Source: Stenotrophomonas sp046736075
Lineage (GTDB): Bacteria; Pseudomonadota; Gammaproteobacteria; Xanthomonadales; Xanthomonadaceae
Length of the DNA: 64,000 nt
Assembly (NCBI RefSeq): GCF_046736075.1
Contig: NZ_CP177163.1
Span: 1,550,001 to 1,614,000 of the forward strand
Reading direction: 5' to 3'
How positions within the stretch are numbered: the stretch's first letter is position 1; the number at the start of each line of letters is the position of its first letter. A program made the position numbers and the translations under genes. The notes under the pieces are model-generated. The model saw only the letters and a program-made list of their open reading frames with translations. It made no database searches and was not told where the DNA came from. Shown here piece after piece: positions 33,366-42,890 of this stretch.

Positions 33366-35287
33366 TTGCTTGCCTTGTCCAGCATGTCCTGCACCGAGGC
33401 GGTGGTGATCGGGTGGTAGCCCGGCTTGGCCTTCTCGAAGGCGGCCTTGGCCAGCACCAGGCCTTCGGGGGTCTTCACCAGTTCGGCATAGATCGGCAGG
33501 ATCAGCTTGCGACGGCCGACGCGCTCGATGAATGCCGCGGCGTCCTCGTTGGCCTCGGCATACCCACTGCGGATCGCCAGCGGGTACCAGCGCATGGCGA
33601 TTTCGCCATTGGCGGTGCCGGTGAAGTGGTAGGCCTTGTCCAGCGCGGCCAGCTTTTCAACCGGCAGGGTCTTGCCCAGGCCATCGATGAAGTGGACCCA
33701 CTCCTGGGTGCCCCACTCGCCGGTGATCTGCTGGGTCGGCAGGTTGCCGCTGCCATCCCACGCGATGCGCGCGGTATCGACGATGGAGAAGTTGCGCGAG
33801 CGCGCCTTGGTCGCGAACGACGGGATGCCCGGCTCGTCCAGCCACGCCTTCAGCTCGGCGTCGGTGACGGCGCCCGGCTTCTTCGGCAGCAGGTTCTTCT
33901 TCAGGTACGCAACGAACTGGTCGGTGTTCGCGCTCTGGAAGGCATGGTCATCGAACCAGCCACGCAGGAACGGATCGAAGGTCTCGCGGCCGAAACGCTG
34001 CTCCAGGAACTGCAGGAACCACGAGCCCTTGACGTAGGCAACGTTGCTCAGCGCTTCGTCCGGGTCGCGTTCGGTCAGCGGCGGCAGGGCCAGCGCCTGG
34101 TCGGCCGGGCTCATGTCCTTGACCTCGGCCAGCAGGTCGTTCTGGTCGATCTCGCGCTCCATTTCAGCCATTTCCTGGCCATACAGCGCTTCGGTGATGC
34201 GGCCCTGCACGTAGGTGGTGAAGCCTTCGTTGAGCCAGATGTCCTTCCAGCTGGCGTTGGTCACCAAGTTGCCGGACCAGCTGTGCGCCAGCTCATGGGC
34301 CACCAGCGACACCAGCGACTTGTCGCCCACGATCACGGTCGGGGTGGCGAAGGTCAGGCGCGGGTTTTCCATGCCGCCGAACGGGAACGACGGCGGCAGC
34401 ACGAGCATGTCGTAGCGGCCCCAGCGGTATTCGCCATACAGCTTCTCGGCGGCACCGATCATCTTCTCGGTGTCCTCGAACTCCTTGACCGCCTTGCCGA
34501 CCATGGTCGGTTCGGCCCAGACGCCGGAGCGGCCGGAAATCGGCTCGAACACCAGGTCACCGGCGGCGATGGCCAGCAGGTAGGACGGGATCGGCTGCGG
34601 CATCTTGAAGGTGTAATCACCGTCACGCGCGGCCTTGGGGTCGTTGTCGGCGCTCATCAGCACCATCACGTCCGGACGCGAGACCACGTGCGCGCTGTAG
34701 GTGAAACGCACGCTGGGGGTGTCCTGCAGCGGCACCCACGAACGCGCGTGGATGGCCTGCGACTGGCTGAACATGAAGGGCAGCTGCTTGCCCTCGGTCA
34801 TCGACGGCTCCAGCCACTGCAGGCCCGAGGCGGTCGGCGCGGTGTGGTAGGTGATCTGCACCTTGGCCGGCTGTTCCGGCGCCTCGATGCTCAGCTTGCT
34901 GCCAAACACCTTGTCGGCCGGGGCCAGCACGAACGCCAGCGGCGAGGCCTTGCCGTCGGCGCCCAGCGCCTCGACCTTCTCCACGGTCAGCTCGCGGGTG
35001 TCCAGCACCAGCTGCTTGGCCGCCTTGTCCTTCCACTCCAGGGTGTAGGTGGCGGTGCCGCCAATCTGCTTGCTGTCGAAATCCAGCTTCAGATCCAGCG
35101 CCAGGTCCTTGATGACGACCTTGTCCGGCTCGGCATAGGAGCTTTCGTCGTGGCTGCGGTTGTCGGCTTTCACTGCAGTGGCGCTCGGCGTCTGGGCGGC
35201 AGGGTCGGCGGTGGGCGCGGCAGGCTCTTTGGAACAGCCGGCGGCAAGCGCGACGGCCAGGGGAATCAGCAGGAACGGAGATCGCAT
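33362..35287 (-). CDS. M1-family aminopeptidase lipoprotein
   Basis: A 641-residue zinc metallopeptidase. Lipobox ALAAGCSK (Cys18) predicts a lipid-anchored periplasmic or outer-membrane protein, followed by a low-complexity linker. The N-terminal beta saddle is at about 50-240. The exopeptidase motif GGMEN lies at 304-308, the zinc motif HELAHSW at 331-337 with the third ligand Glu354 in WLNEGFTTYVQG, and the transition-state Tyr is probably in NVAYVKGSWFL. Its domain order resembles leukotriene-A4-hydrolase-type M1 enzymes. The TAG stop is supplied by a REP. Confidence 0.92.
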   Translation of the reverse strand: MRSPFLLIPLAVALAAGCSKEPAAPTADPAAQTPSATAVKADNRSHDESSYAEPDKVVIKDLALDLKLDFDSKQIGGTATYTLEWKDKAAKQLVLDTRELTVEKVEALGADGKASPLAFVLAPADKVFGSKLSIEAPEQPAKVQITYHTAPTASGLQWLEPSMTEGKQLPFMFSQSQAIHARSWVPLQDTPSVRFTYSAHVVSRPDVMVLMSADNDPKAARDGDYTFKMPQPIPSYLLAIAAGDLVFEPISGRSGVWAEPTMVGKAVKEFEDTEKMIGAAEKLYGEYRWGRYDMLVLPPSFPFGGMENPRLTFATPTVIVGDKSLVSLVAHELAHSWSGNLVTNASWKDIWLNEGFTTYVQGRITEALYGQEMAEMEREIDQNDLLAEVKDMSPADQALALPPLTERDPDEALSNVAYVKGSWFLQFLEQRFGRETFDPFLRGWFDDHAFQSANTDQFVAYLKKNLLPKKPGAVTDAELKAWLDEPGIPSFATKARSRNFSIVDTARIAWDGSGNLPTQQITGEWGTQEWVHFIDGLGKTLPVEKLAALDKAYHFTGTANGEIAMRWYPLAIRSGYAEANEDAAAFIERVGRRKLILPIYAELVKTPEGLVLAKAAFEKAKPGYHPITTASVQDMLDKASK

Positions 35288-35506
35288 GTACGGGACCGAT
35301 CAGGGTGAAACCACCAGTTTACCCCCCACCTGCCCTATTCAGTCGCGCGCACAGGGCAACCGCGCGCAGGCGGCCTCGTGGCGGCCCTGAGCGGCCCGCA
35401 TGGGGCATCGCGGCCCACGGGGCCGCGTAACGATGCATGGCAGGCCCTCTCCGCCGGCCTGCCCGCACTGGTGCCGCGCTCCCTCAGCGGGAACGGGCAC
35501 CGGATT

Positions 35507-36268
35507 TCACACCTTATAGCCGGAGTGGATCGAGACGATGCCGCCGGTCAGGTTCTTGTAGTGGCAGCGCGCGAAGCCCGCCTCGCCCATCATGGTCTTG
35601 AGCTGCTCCTGCGGCGGGTGCTTGCGGATGCTCTCGGCGAGGTACTGGTAGCTGTCGCCGTCGCGTGCGAACAGCTGGCCCAGCTTGGGCAGGATCTTGA
35701 ACGAGTGGAAGTCGTAGATCGGCTTGAACCAGTCCGCGGTGACTTCGGAGAACTCCAGCACGCGCGCCTGGCCGCCCACCTTGAGCACCCGGTACATCTC
35801 GCGCAGGCCGGCATCCTTGTCGGTCACGTTGCGCAGGCCGAAGGCGATGGTCACCAGGTCGAAGCTGGCATCCGGGAACGGCAGGGCCTCGGCGTTGCAC
35901 TGGACGTACTGCAGGCCCGAGACCAGACCGCGGTTGGTCAGCCGGTCGCGGCCCACCGAGAGCATGCCCGCGTTGATGTCGCCGAGCACCACTTCGCCGT
36001 CCTCGCCCACGCGTTCCTTGATCAGCGCGGCGATGTCGCCGGTGCCGCCGGCCAGATCGAGCACGCGGTCGCCCGGCTTCACCTGCGCGGTGGCCACGTA
36101 GTAGCGCTTCCACGCCCTGTGGATGCCCAGGCTCATCAGGTCGTTCATCAGGTCGTAGCTGCGCGCGACCGAGGTGAACACTTCGCCCACCAGCTTCTGC
36201 TTGTCCTTGGCGGCGACATCGCGGAAGCCGAAATGGGTGGTGCCAGTCTTGTAGGGGGATTCGCTCAT
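35507..36268 (-). CDS. ubiE: ubiquinone/menaquinone C-methyltransferase
   Basis: A 253-residue SAM methyltransferase. It methylates 2-polyprenyl-6-methoxy-1,4-benzoquinol in ubiquinone synthesis. UbiE features are THFGFRDVAAKDKQKLVGEVFTSVARSYDLMNDLMS, the SAM motif RVLDLAGGTGDIA, DLVTIAFGLRNVTDKDAGLREMYRVLKVGG and the C-terminal GGIVSIHSGYKV. ATG at 36268 is chosen over a 17-residue extension. It is divergent from a deaminase gene, 77 bp apart. Confidence 0.96.
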   Translation of the reverse strand: MSESPYKTGTTHFGFRDVAAKDKQKLVGEVFTSVARSYDLMNDLMSLGIHRAWKRYYVATAQVKPGDRVLDLAGGTGDIAALIKERVGEDGEVVLGDINAGMLSVGRDRLTNRGLVSGLQYVQCNAEALPFPDASFDLVTIAFGLRNVTDKDAGLREMYRVLKVGGQARVLEFSEVTADWFKPIYDFHSFKILPKLGQLFARDGDSYQYLAESIRKHPPQEQLKTMMGEAGFARCHYKNLTGGIVSIHSGYKV

Positions 36269-36345
36269 GGCCCCGATTATCGCACCGCTGGCGACGCTGC
36301 GGCACCCACCGCCTATCATGGCCGCTCCTGTTTACCGGACCGACC

Positions 36346-36798
36346 ATGATCACCACGCCCGATTACGCTGCCCTGCTCGAAACCGCCATCGCCGAAGCCC
36401 GCCAGGGCCTGGCCGAGGGCGGCATCCCGATCGGCGCGGCCCTGTACCACAACGACGGCCGCCTGCTCGGCTGCGGCCACAACCGACGGGTGCAGGAAGG
36501 CGACCCCTCGGTGCACGGCGAAACCGACGCGTTCCGCAAGGCCGGCCGCCAGCGCCGCTACCAGGACACCATCATGGTGACCACGCTGGCCCCCTGCTGG
36601 TACTGCAGCGGGCTGGTCCGCCAGTTCAACATCGGCACGGTGGTGGTCGGCGAATCGGTGACGTTCCAGGGCGGCATCGAGTGGCTGCGCGAGAACGGCG
36701 TGACGGTGATCGACATGCAGAGCCAGGCCTGCATCGACCTGCTGGGTGGTTTCATCTCGGCCCACCCCGAGGTCTGGAACGAAGACATCGGCGAGTAA
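36346..36798 (+). CDS. nucleoside/cytosine deaminase, FCY1-like
   Basis: A 150-residue CDA-fold deaminase. The zinc His and catalytic Glu are in SVHGETDAFRKAGR, and the zinc cysteines in TLAPCWYCSGLVRQFNIG. The sequence FQGGIEWLRENGVTV and the HGETD spacing resemble yeast-type cytosine deaminase (Fcy1) more than TadA or GuaD. The predicted reaction is hydrolytic deamination of a free base such as cytosine to uracil for pyrimidine salvage; substrate choice is an inference. No permease gene (codB-like) is adjacent. Confidence 0.83.
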   Translation: MITTPDYAALLETAIAEARQGLAEGGIPIGAALYHNDGRLLGCGHNRRVQEGDPSVHGETDAFRKAGRQRRYQDTIMVTTLAPCWYCSGLVRQFNIGTVVVGESVTFQGGIEWLRENGVTVIDMQSQACIDLLGGFISAHPEVWNEDIGE

Positions 36799-37050
36799 GC
36801 CGTCGCGTTCACGGCGCGCCGCCTGCTCCGGGCGCGCGCCGTGGCCACGCAACGGCCGTGGTGCGGATCCGCGTTCTGAACGCTTCAGGTGCGGGCGGCG
36901 AAGTGAACACGCTGTGCCAGCAGCGTCTGCGTGGCATGAGGGACGCGCTGCGCACATCGGTCGCACCTGCTGCACACGCTGCGGTAACAAATGGGCAGCG
37001 ATGACCGCCTATGGTGGATGCACAGGGGGCTGCATCGTCGAGGAGACGCC

Positions 37051-37341
37051 ATGAACGCCCGAATACGCCGCACCGCCGCTGTCGAACCCAGCATGATTCT
37101 CGCCTGGGAACAGCTGCAGGTGTCCTATACCAAGTACCGCAACTCCGCGCCCTTCTGGAGCGCCTACCAGGCCATCCAGAACGAGCTGATGCTTTCCCAC
37201 CCCAAGCGCTGCATCGATGTGTGCAACCAGCTGGCCACGTTGGCCGAACGGCTGGGCGTGGTCACCCATGCACAGCTCCTCGGCAGCGTGTCGCCTGAAT
37301 CTTTCAGCGATGGCCGCCACGCCGGCTCGACATCGCCATGA
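37051..37341 (+). CDS. small protein of unknown function, 96 aa
   Basis: AGGAGA lies 5 nt before ATG at 37051, which supports translation. The protein is soluble and basic at the N-terminus: MNARIRRTAAVEPSMILAWE, then LQVSYTKYRNSAPFWSAYQA and LSHPKRCIDVCNQLATLAERLG, probably mostly helical. I recognise no domain. It is followed by another small unknown gene and an iron-permease-like gene in the same direction. Confidence 0.65.
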   Translation: MNARIRRTAAVEPSMILAWEQLQVSYTKYRNSAPFWSAYQAIQNELMLSHPKRCIDVCNQLATLAERLGVVTHAQLLGSVSPESFSDGRHAGSTSP

Positions 37342-37403
37342 CGTCGCATGCACCACGCATTACGCACTCTTGCTGGACTCCCTCCTTCCATATCGACGCA
37401 ACC

Positions 37404-37736
37404 ATGTCTTCCGCCTCGCTTTCCATCCCCGCCGTGATCGACGTTGACGCCGAAGTCGGCCACTGGCGTCAGCGCCACGCCGACGGCACGCTCGGCGCCG
37501 GTTCGTTCGGACACTACGTGCCGTGGATCAAGTTCGCCTGCGACTCGCTGATCACCCAGCCGCGTGCCAGCGACGAGCAGCGCGACGAATCCTTCCAGAC
37601 CCACTACGCCCTGCAGATCATGCCCCGCCTGAGCGAGGAGCAGGCCCGCGATTTCGTCGAACAATGCTGGGAGCATGTCTACCGCGCCGGTCGCCAGGAT
37701 CTGTCCGCGCGTCCGCGCCTGGGCGCACGCGCCTGA
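37404..37736 (+). CDS. small protein of unknown function, 110 aa
   Basis: A soluble protein, MSSASLSIPAVIDVDAEVGH, with WRQRHADGTLGAGSFGHYVPW, FACDSLITQPRASDEQRDES and an acidic helical region ending EEQARDFVEQCWEHVY. No family is recognised. ATG at 37404 is favoured; a longer frame to 37338 overlaps the upstream gene and adds a Cys/His/Pro-rich segment that looks non-coding. Third-position GC is high, as in neighbouring genes. Confidence 0.62.
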   Translation: MSSASLSIPAVIDVDAEVGHWRQRHADGTLGAGSFGHYVPWIKFACDSLITQPRASDEQRDESFQTHYALQIMPRLSEEQARDFVEQCWEHVYRAGRQDLSARPRLGARA

Positions 37737-37813
37737 TCCACGCCGCGCGCTGCACGCCGTGTGCACGGCGCGCCTGCCCATGATGAGGCACCGCAACCAC
37801 CCTGCCGTGCCGC

Positions 37814-38239
37814 ATGAAACTCCGCCGTGTGTTCAACCTGGTCGCCAAAAAGGCGTCCTATGCCGCCGGAACGCCGTGGACGTTCCTCGGCGCGCTGGCC
37901 ATCGTCGTGATCTGGGGCGCCAGCGGCCCGATCTTCAAGTTCAACGATACCTGGCAGCTGGTGATCAACACCGGCACCACCATCATCACCTTCCTGATGG
38001 TGTTCCTGATCCAGCACAGCCAGAACGCGGACACCGCCGCGATCCAGATCAAGCTCGATGAGCTGATCCGCGCCACCGCCGAGGCCAACAACGAGCTGCT
38101 GGACCTGGAAGAACTCGACGAGGAACGGCTGGAGGAAATCCGCCGCGAGTATGAGCGCATGGCACGCGACGCCGGCGATGCGCTGGAGCGGGTGCGCGCG
38201 TCATGCAATCACGCGCGCCCGGATGACGAGGCGGTGTGA
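37814..38239 (+). CDS. low-affinity iron permease-like membrane protein
   Basis: A 141-residue protein of the low-affinity iron permease family (PF04120-like). A basic N-terminus is followed by two membrane helices at about 22-40 (WTFLGALAIVVIWGASGPI) and 48-68 (LVINTGTTIITFLMVFLIQ). The hallmark HSQNADTAAIQIKLDELIRA follows, then an acidic coiled coil (ELLDLEELDEERLEEIRREYERM). Bacterial members are much shorter than yeast Fet4 and a transport role is unproven. Confidence 0.85.
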   Translation: MKLRRVFNLVAKKASYAAGTPWTFLGALAIVVIWGASGPIFKFNDTWQLVINTGTTIITFLMVFLIQHSQNADTAAIQIKLDELIRATAEANNELLDLEELDEERLEEIRREYERMARDAGDALERVRASCNHARPDDEAV

Positions 38240-38260
38240 CCGCCCCGTCGTGCCGGCGGG

Positions 38261-39646
38261 TCAGCCGCGCTCGTGCCAGCCGCCGCCGAGCACCTTGTAC
38301 AACGCCACCTGGTTGGACTGCTGCGCCAGCTGCGTGCTGACCAGCGACTGACGCGCGCTGTACGCGGTACGGCGCGCATCGAGCAAGGTCAGGAAGCTGT
38401 CCAGCCCGGCATCGTAGCGGGCCTGCGACAACTGCTGCGCCTGCTCGGCCGCCGCCACCAGCGCCTGCTGCGACTGCAGCTGCTCGGCCAGGCTGCGGTT
38501 CAACGCCAGCCCATCGGCCGCTTCGCGGAAGCCGGACTGGATGGCCTTTTCGTACTGTGCCAGCGCGATATCGCGATCGGCGGTGGCCATGCCCAGGTTG
38601 GCGCGCAGCTTGCCGCCCTGGAAGATCGGCAGGTTGAGCTTGGGAATGAAGCTCCACACGCGCGTGCCACTGTCGAACAGGCCGGACAGTTCCGAGGAGG
38701 CCGAACCAACGCTGCCGGTCAGGCTGATCGACGGGAAGAACGCCGCACGCGCCGCGCCGATGTTGGCATTGGCCGACATCAGCGTGTGCTCGGCGGCCAT
38801 CACGTCCGGGCGCCGCAGCAGCACATCCCCCGGCACGCCGGCCGGCAGCGGCTGCACCGCCGCGACATCGGTGATTTCACCCTGCGGCAGCAGGGCGTCG
38901 TCGATCGGGCCACCGGCGAGCAGGACCAGCGCATTGCGGTCCTGCGCAACCTGCCCGCCGAAGCGGGCGACATCGGTGCGGGCGGTTTCCACCAGCGTGC
39001 GGGTCTGGCTCAGTTCCAGCGCCGAAGCGCCGCCCAGACGGTGCCGCGCCTCGGTCAGGCGCAGCGAATCCTCATAGGTGGCCAGCGTGGCCTGCGCGAT
39101 GCGCAGCTGCTCGGCATCGGCACCGAGGGTGAGCCAGGCGTTGGCCACCTCGGCCACCAGCGACAACTGCGCGCTGCGGCGATTGGCCGCCTCGGCGAAG
39201 TACTGCTGCAGGGCCGCCTGGCTGAGGCTGCGCACGCGGCCGAACAGATCCAGCTCGAACTCGACGACGCCCAGGTTGGCGCTGAACTGCTCGGTCACCG
39301 GTGCGTCGCCGCCGCTGCGGGTCATCTGGCCCTGGGCGGCAATCGCCGGCACGCGGTCGGCGCGCTGGATGCGGTACTGGGCGCGGGCGCGCTCGACGTT
39401 GAGCACGGCCACGCGCAGGTCGCGGTTGTTGTCCAGCGACTGGCCGATCACCGCCTGCAGGCGAGGGTCGACGAAGAAGTCGCGCCAGCCGATGTCGGCA
39501 ACGTCGACCGCCGATGCGGTCGACGCGGTGGTCGGCCACTGCGCCGGGATCGCCGGGGCGACCTCGGTTCTGCGCGGCTCGAGGGTGGCACAGCTGGCAA
39601 GCGAAAGCGCAACTGCGACGGAGAGAATCAAAGAAGCGTGTTTCAT
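38261..39646 (-). CDS. smeF: outer-membrane efflux channel, SmeF/OprM-like
   Basis: A 461-residue TolC/OprM-type lipoprotein (lipobox LSLASCAT). It forms the trimeric outer-membrane duct of the RND pump. Two internal repeats of the OEP domain are visible, each with a strand and long helices: FELDLFGRVRSLSQAALQQY and LPIFQGGKLRANLGMATADRDIALAQYEKAIQSGFREAADGLA. The usual LLRRPDVMAAEHTLMSANANIGAARAAFFPSISLTG motif is present. It follows smeE after 97 bp that hold an inverted REP pair. The C-terminus is KVLGGGWHERG. Confidence 0.93.
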   Translation of the reverse strand: MKHASLILSVAVALSLASCATLEPRRTEVAPAIPAQWPTTASTASAVDVADIGWRDFFVDPRLQAVIGQSLDNNRDLRVAVLNVERARAQYRIQRADRVPAIAAQGQMTRSGGDAPVTEQFSANLGVVEFELDLFGRVRSLSQAALQQYFAEAANRRSAQLSLVAEVANAWLTLGADAEQLRIAQATLATYEDSLRLTEARHRLGGASALELSQTRTLVETARTDVARFGGQVAQDRNALVLLAGGPIDDALLPQGEITDVAAVQPLPAGVPGDVLLRRPDVMAAEHTLMSANANIGAARAAFFPSISLTGSVGSASSELSGLFDSGTRVWSFIPKLNLPIFQGGKLRANLGMATADRDIALAQYEKAIQSGFREAADGLALNRSLAEQLQSQQALVAAAEQAQQLSQARYDAGLDSFLTLLDARRTAYSARQSLVSTQLAQQSNQVALYKVLGGGWHERG

Positions 39647-39659
39647 AACGATTTCCTGG

Positions 39660-39733
39660 GTAGTGCCGGCCGCTGGCCGGCGCCAAGCAGAGCATGGATC
39701 GAGCACCGCGTGGATGCCGGCCAGCGGCCGGCA
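39660..39733. repeat. inverted REP pair inside the smeDEF operon
   Basis: A GTAGTGCCGGCCGCTGGCCG-type element at 39660-39681 faces an inverted copy at about 39714-39733 in the space between smeE and smeF. The pair can form two stem-loops in the operon mRNA. Confidence 0.9.
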
Positions 39734-39743
39734 TCCATGCGCA

Positions 39744-42700
39744 TCAGGCATCGCCGGTCGTGCGCGCCTTGCGGTTGAACACGCGCTGCACCACCACGAA
39801 GAACAGCGGGATGAAGAACACGCCCAGCAGGGTGCCCACCACCATGCCGCCGAGCACGCCGGTACCGATCGCGCGCTGCGCGCCGGAACCTGCACCGGAG
39901 GCGATCGCCAGCGGCAGCACGCCCAGGCCGAAGGCCAGCGAGGTCATGATGATCGGGCGCAGACGGTCGCGCACGGCATGCATGGTGGCCTCGATCAGTC
40001 CGACGCCCTTCTCCAGGTTTTCCTTGGCGAACTCCACGATCAGGATCGCGTTCTTGCTGGTCAGGCCCACCGTGGTCAGCATCGCGACCTGGAAGTAGAT
40101 GTCGCGCTCCATGCCGCGCATGGTGTTGGCCAGCACTGCACCGAGGATGCCCAGCGGCGCCACCAGCAGCACCGAGGTCGGCACGCTCCAGCTTTCATAC
40201 AGCGCGGCCAGGCACAGGAACACGATCAGCAGCGACAGCGTGTACAGCAGCGGCGTCTGCGAACCGGCCTGGCGTTCCTGGTAGGACAGCGCGGTCCACT
40301 CGATCTCGAAGCCCGGCGGCAGGTCCTTGGCGATGCGTTCGATCTCGGCCATTGCATCGCCCGAGGCCACGCCCGGGGCGGGCTCGCCCTGGATTTCCAT
40401 CGCGGACACGCCGTTGTAGCGTTCCAGGCGCGGCGAACCGTAGTCCCAGCGCTTGGTGGCGAAGGCGCTGAACGGCACCATCTCGCCCTTGGTGTTCTTC
40501 ACCGACCAGACGTTGAAATCGTCCGGGTTCATGCGGAAATCCGCATCGGACTGCACGTACACGCGCTTGACCCGGCCGCGGTCGATGAAGTCATCGATGT
40601 AGCTGCTGCCCCACGCGGTGGCCAGCGTGTTGTTGATCGAGGCCACCGACAGGCCCAGCGCGTTGGCCTTCTCCACGTCCACGTCGATGCGCAGCTGCGG
40701 GGTGTCTTCCTGGCCGTTCGGGCGCACGTTGGCCAGCAGCTTGCTCTGACCGGCACCGCCCAGCAGCTGGTTGCGCGCGTTGAGCAGGGCCTCGTGGCCC
40801 TGGCCGCTGTTGTCCTTCAGGAAGAAGGTGTAGCCCGAGCCGATGCCCAGCTCCGGCATCGCCGGCGGCGGGAAGGCGAAGATGAAGGCGTCCTTGATCT
40901 GGCCCAGCGCGCCCATCGCGCGGCCGGTGATCGGGCCGACGCCCTGGTCGGCATTCCGGTCCTTCCAGTCCTTGAGCTTGATGAAGGCCATGCCCGCGTT
41001 CTGGCCCATGCCGGCGAAGCTGAAGCCCTGCACCATGAACACCGATTCGACCGCCTCGGACTCGTTCTTCAGGAAGTGGTCTTCCAGCTTGTACATCGCC
41101 TCCAGGGTGCGCTCCTGGGTGGCGCCGACCGGGGTCTGCACCAGCGCCATCAGGATGCCCTGGTCTTCATTGGGCAGGAACGAGCTGGGCAGGCGCGCGA
41201 ACAGCAGGCCCATCACCACCGCCAGCGCAGCGAAGATGGACATGAAGCGCCACGGCCGCGCCAGGATGCCCTTGACGCCACGCTGGTAGGTTTCGCTGGA
41301 ACGGTCGAAGCCACGGTTGAAGCCGTTGAAGAACCGACCGGCCAGGCCGCGGTGCGCCACGTGGTGCTCGCCCTTCTTCAGCGGCTTGAGCATGGTCGCG
41401 CACAGCGCCGGGGTCAGCACGATGGCGACCAGCACCGACAAGGCCATCGCCGACACGATCGTCGCCGAGAACTGCCGGTAGATCACGCCCGTGGAGCCGG
41501 TCATGAAGGCCATCGGCACGAACACCGCCGACAGCACCAGGCCGATACCCACCAGTGCGCCGGTGATCTGGCCCATCGACTTGCGGGTGGCCTCCAGCGG
41601 CGACAACCCTTCTTCGGACATGATGCGTTCGACGTTCTCCACCACCACGATGGCGTCGTCGACCAGCAGGCCGATCGCCAGCACCATCGCGAACATGGTG
41701 AGCATGTTGATCGAGAAGCCCAGCGCGGCGAGGATGCCGAACGTACCCAGCAGCACCACCGGCACGGCGATGGTGGGAATCAGGGTGGCGCGGAAGTTCT
41801 GCAGGAACAGGTACATCACCACGAACACCAGCACGATCGCTTCGATCAGCGTCTTGATCACGCCCTTGATCGAGACCTGCACGAACGGCGTGGTGTCGTA
41901 GGGCACCACCGATTCCAGCCCGGCCGGGAAGTTGGCCTTCATGTCATCCAGCGCCGCGCGGACGCCGTTGGCGGTATCCAGCGCGTTGGCGCCGGTGGCC
42001 AGGGTGATGGCGATACCGGTGGACGGCTTGCCGTTGTAGCGGGTGACGAAGTCGTAGCTTTCCGCACCGAGTTCGACCCGGGCCACGTCGCCCAGACGCA
42101 GCTCGCTGCCATCGGTGCCGCCGCGGACCAGGATGTTGCGGAACTGTTCCGGGGTCTGCAGGCGGTCCTGCGCGTTGATGGTGGCGTTGAGCTGCTGGCC
42201 CTTGACCGACGGCGCACCGCCAAGCTGGCCGATGGCCACCTGTGCGTTCTGCGCGGTGATCGCCGCGGTGACTTCATCCACCGACAGCTTGTAGGTGTGC
42301 AGCTTGTTGGGGTCCAGCCAGATGCGCATGGCGTACTTGCCGCCGAACACCTGGATGTTGCCCACGCCCGGCACGCGACTGAGCGGATCGACGACATTGG
42401 AGCCGACATAGTCGGAGATGTCGTTGGCATCCATGCTGCCGTCGTTGGACACAAAGCCGATCACCTGCAGGAAGCCGCTGCTCGACTTGGCCACGTTGAT
42501 GCCCTGCCGCTGCACTTCCTGCGGCAGCAGCGGCATGGCCAGCTGCAGCTTGTTCTGCACCTGCACCTGCGCGATGTCCGGGTTGGTCCCGCTCTCGAAG
42601 GTGAGGGTGATGGTCGCCTGGCCATTGGCCGAGCTGTTGGACGAGAAGTAGATCAGGCCATCGATGCCTTTCATGTTCTGTTCGATGATCTGGGTCACCG

Positions 42701-42878
42701 AGTCCTCGACCACCTTGGCCGATGCACCCGGGTAGGTGGCGCTGATCTCGACGGCCGGCGGTGCCACTTCCGGGTACATCGAGACCGGCAGCTTCACCAC
42801 GGCCAGCGCACCGGCAAGCATGATGATGATCGCGATCACCCATGCAAAGATGGGGCGATCAATGAAATAACGTGCCAT
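39744..42878 (-). CDS. smeE: RND efflux pump inner-membrane transporter, SmeE/AcrB-like
   Basis: A 1044-residue HAE1-family proton-driven drug exporter with the usual full length. It has the N-terminal helix MARYFIDRPIFAWVIAIIIM, two large periplasmic loops (YPGASAKVVEDSVTQIIEQN, GGKYAMRIWLDPNKL) and twelve membrane helices. The proton-relay Asp-Asp is in AIGLLVDDAIVVVENVERIM. The second half has LPSSFLPNEDQG, GMAFIKLKDW and PLAIASGAGSGAQRAIG. It takes up drugs in the periplasm and inner leaflet and works with SmeD and SmeF. Confidence 0.96.
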   Translation of the reverse strand: MARYFIDRPIFAWVIAIIIMLAGALAVVKLPVSMYPEVAPPAVEISATYPGASAKVVEDSVTQIIEQNMKGIDGLIYFSSNSSANGQATITLTFESGTNPDIAQVQVQNKLQLAMPLLPQEVQRQGINVAKSSSGFLQVIGFVSNDGSMDANDISDYVGSNVVDPLSRVPGVGNIQVFGGKYAMRIWLDPNKLHTYKLSVDEVTAAITAQNAQVAIGQLGGAPSVKGQQLNATINAQDRLQTPEQFRNILVRGGTDGSELRLGDVARVELGAESYDFVTRYNGKPSTGIAITLATGANALDTANGVRAALDDMKANFPAGLESVVPYDTTPFVQVSIKGVIKTLIEAIVLVFVVMYLFLQNFRATLIPTIAVPVVLLGTFGILAALGFSINMLTMFAMVLAIGLLVDDAIVVVENVERIMSEEGLSPLEATRKSMGQITGALVGIGLVLSAVFVPMAFMTGSTGVIYRQFSATIVSAMALSVLVAIVLTPALCATMLKPLKKGEHHVAHRGLAGRFFNGFNRGFDRSSETYQRGVKGILARPWRFMSIFAALAVVMGLLFARLPSSFLPNEDQGILMALVQTPVGATQERTLEAMYKLEDHFLKNESEAVESVFMVQGFSFAGMGQNAGMAFIKLKDWKDRNADQGVGPITGRAMGALGQIKDAFIFAFPPPAMPELGIGSGYTFFLKDNSGQGHEALLNARNQLLGGAGQSKLLANVRPNGQEDTPQLRIDVDVEKANALGLSVASINNTLATAWGSSYIDDFIDRGRVKRVYVQSDADFRMNPDDFNVWSVKNTKGEMVPFSAFATKRWDYGSPRLERYNGVSAMEIQGEPAPGVASGDAMAEIERIAKDLPPGFEIEWTALSYQERQAGSQTPLLYTLSLLIVFLCLAALYESWSVPTSVLLVAPLGILGAVLANTMRGMERDIYFQVAMLTTVGLTSKNAILIVEFAKENLEKGVGLIEATMHAVRDRLRPIIMTSLAFGLGVLPLAIASGAGSGAQRAIGTGVLGGMVVGTLLGVFFIPLFFVVVQRVFNRKARTTGDA

Positions 42879-42890
42879 TGGATTCTCCGC

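Noticed and set aside
36799..37050. GC-rich stem (CGGCGCGCC...GGGCGCGCGCCG) after the deaminase gene as a terminator
   Set aside because: No U tract follows and pairing is imperfect; the 252-bp gap shows nothing else definite.
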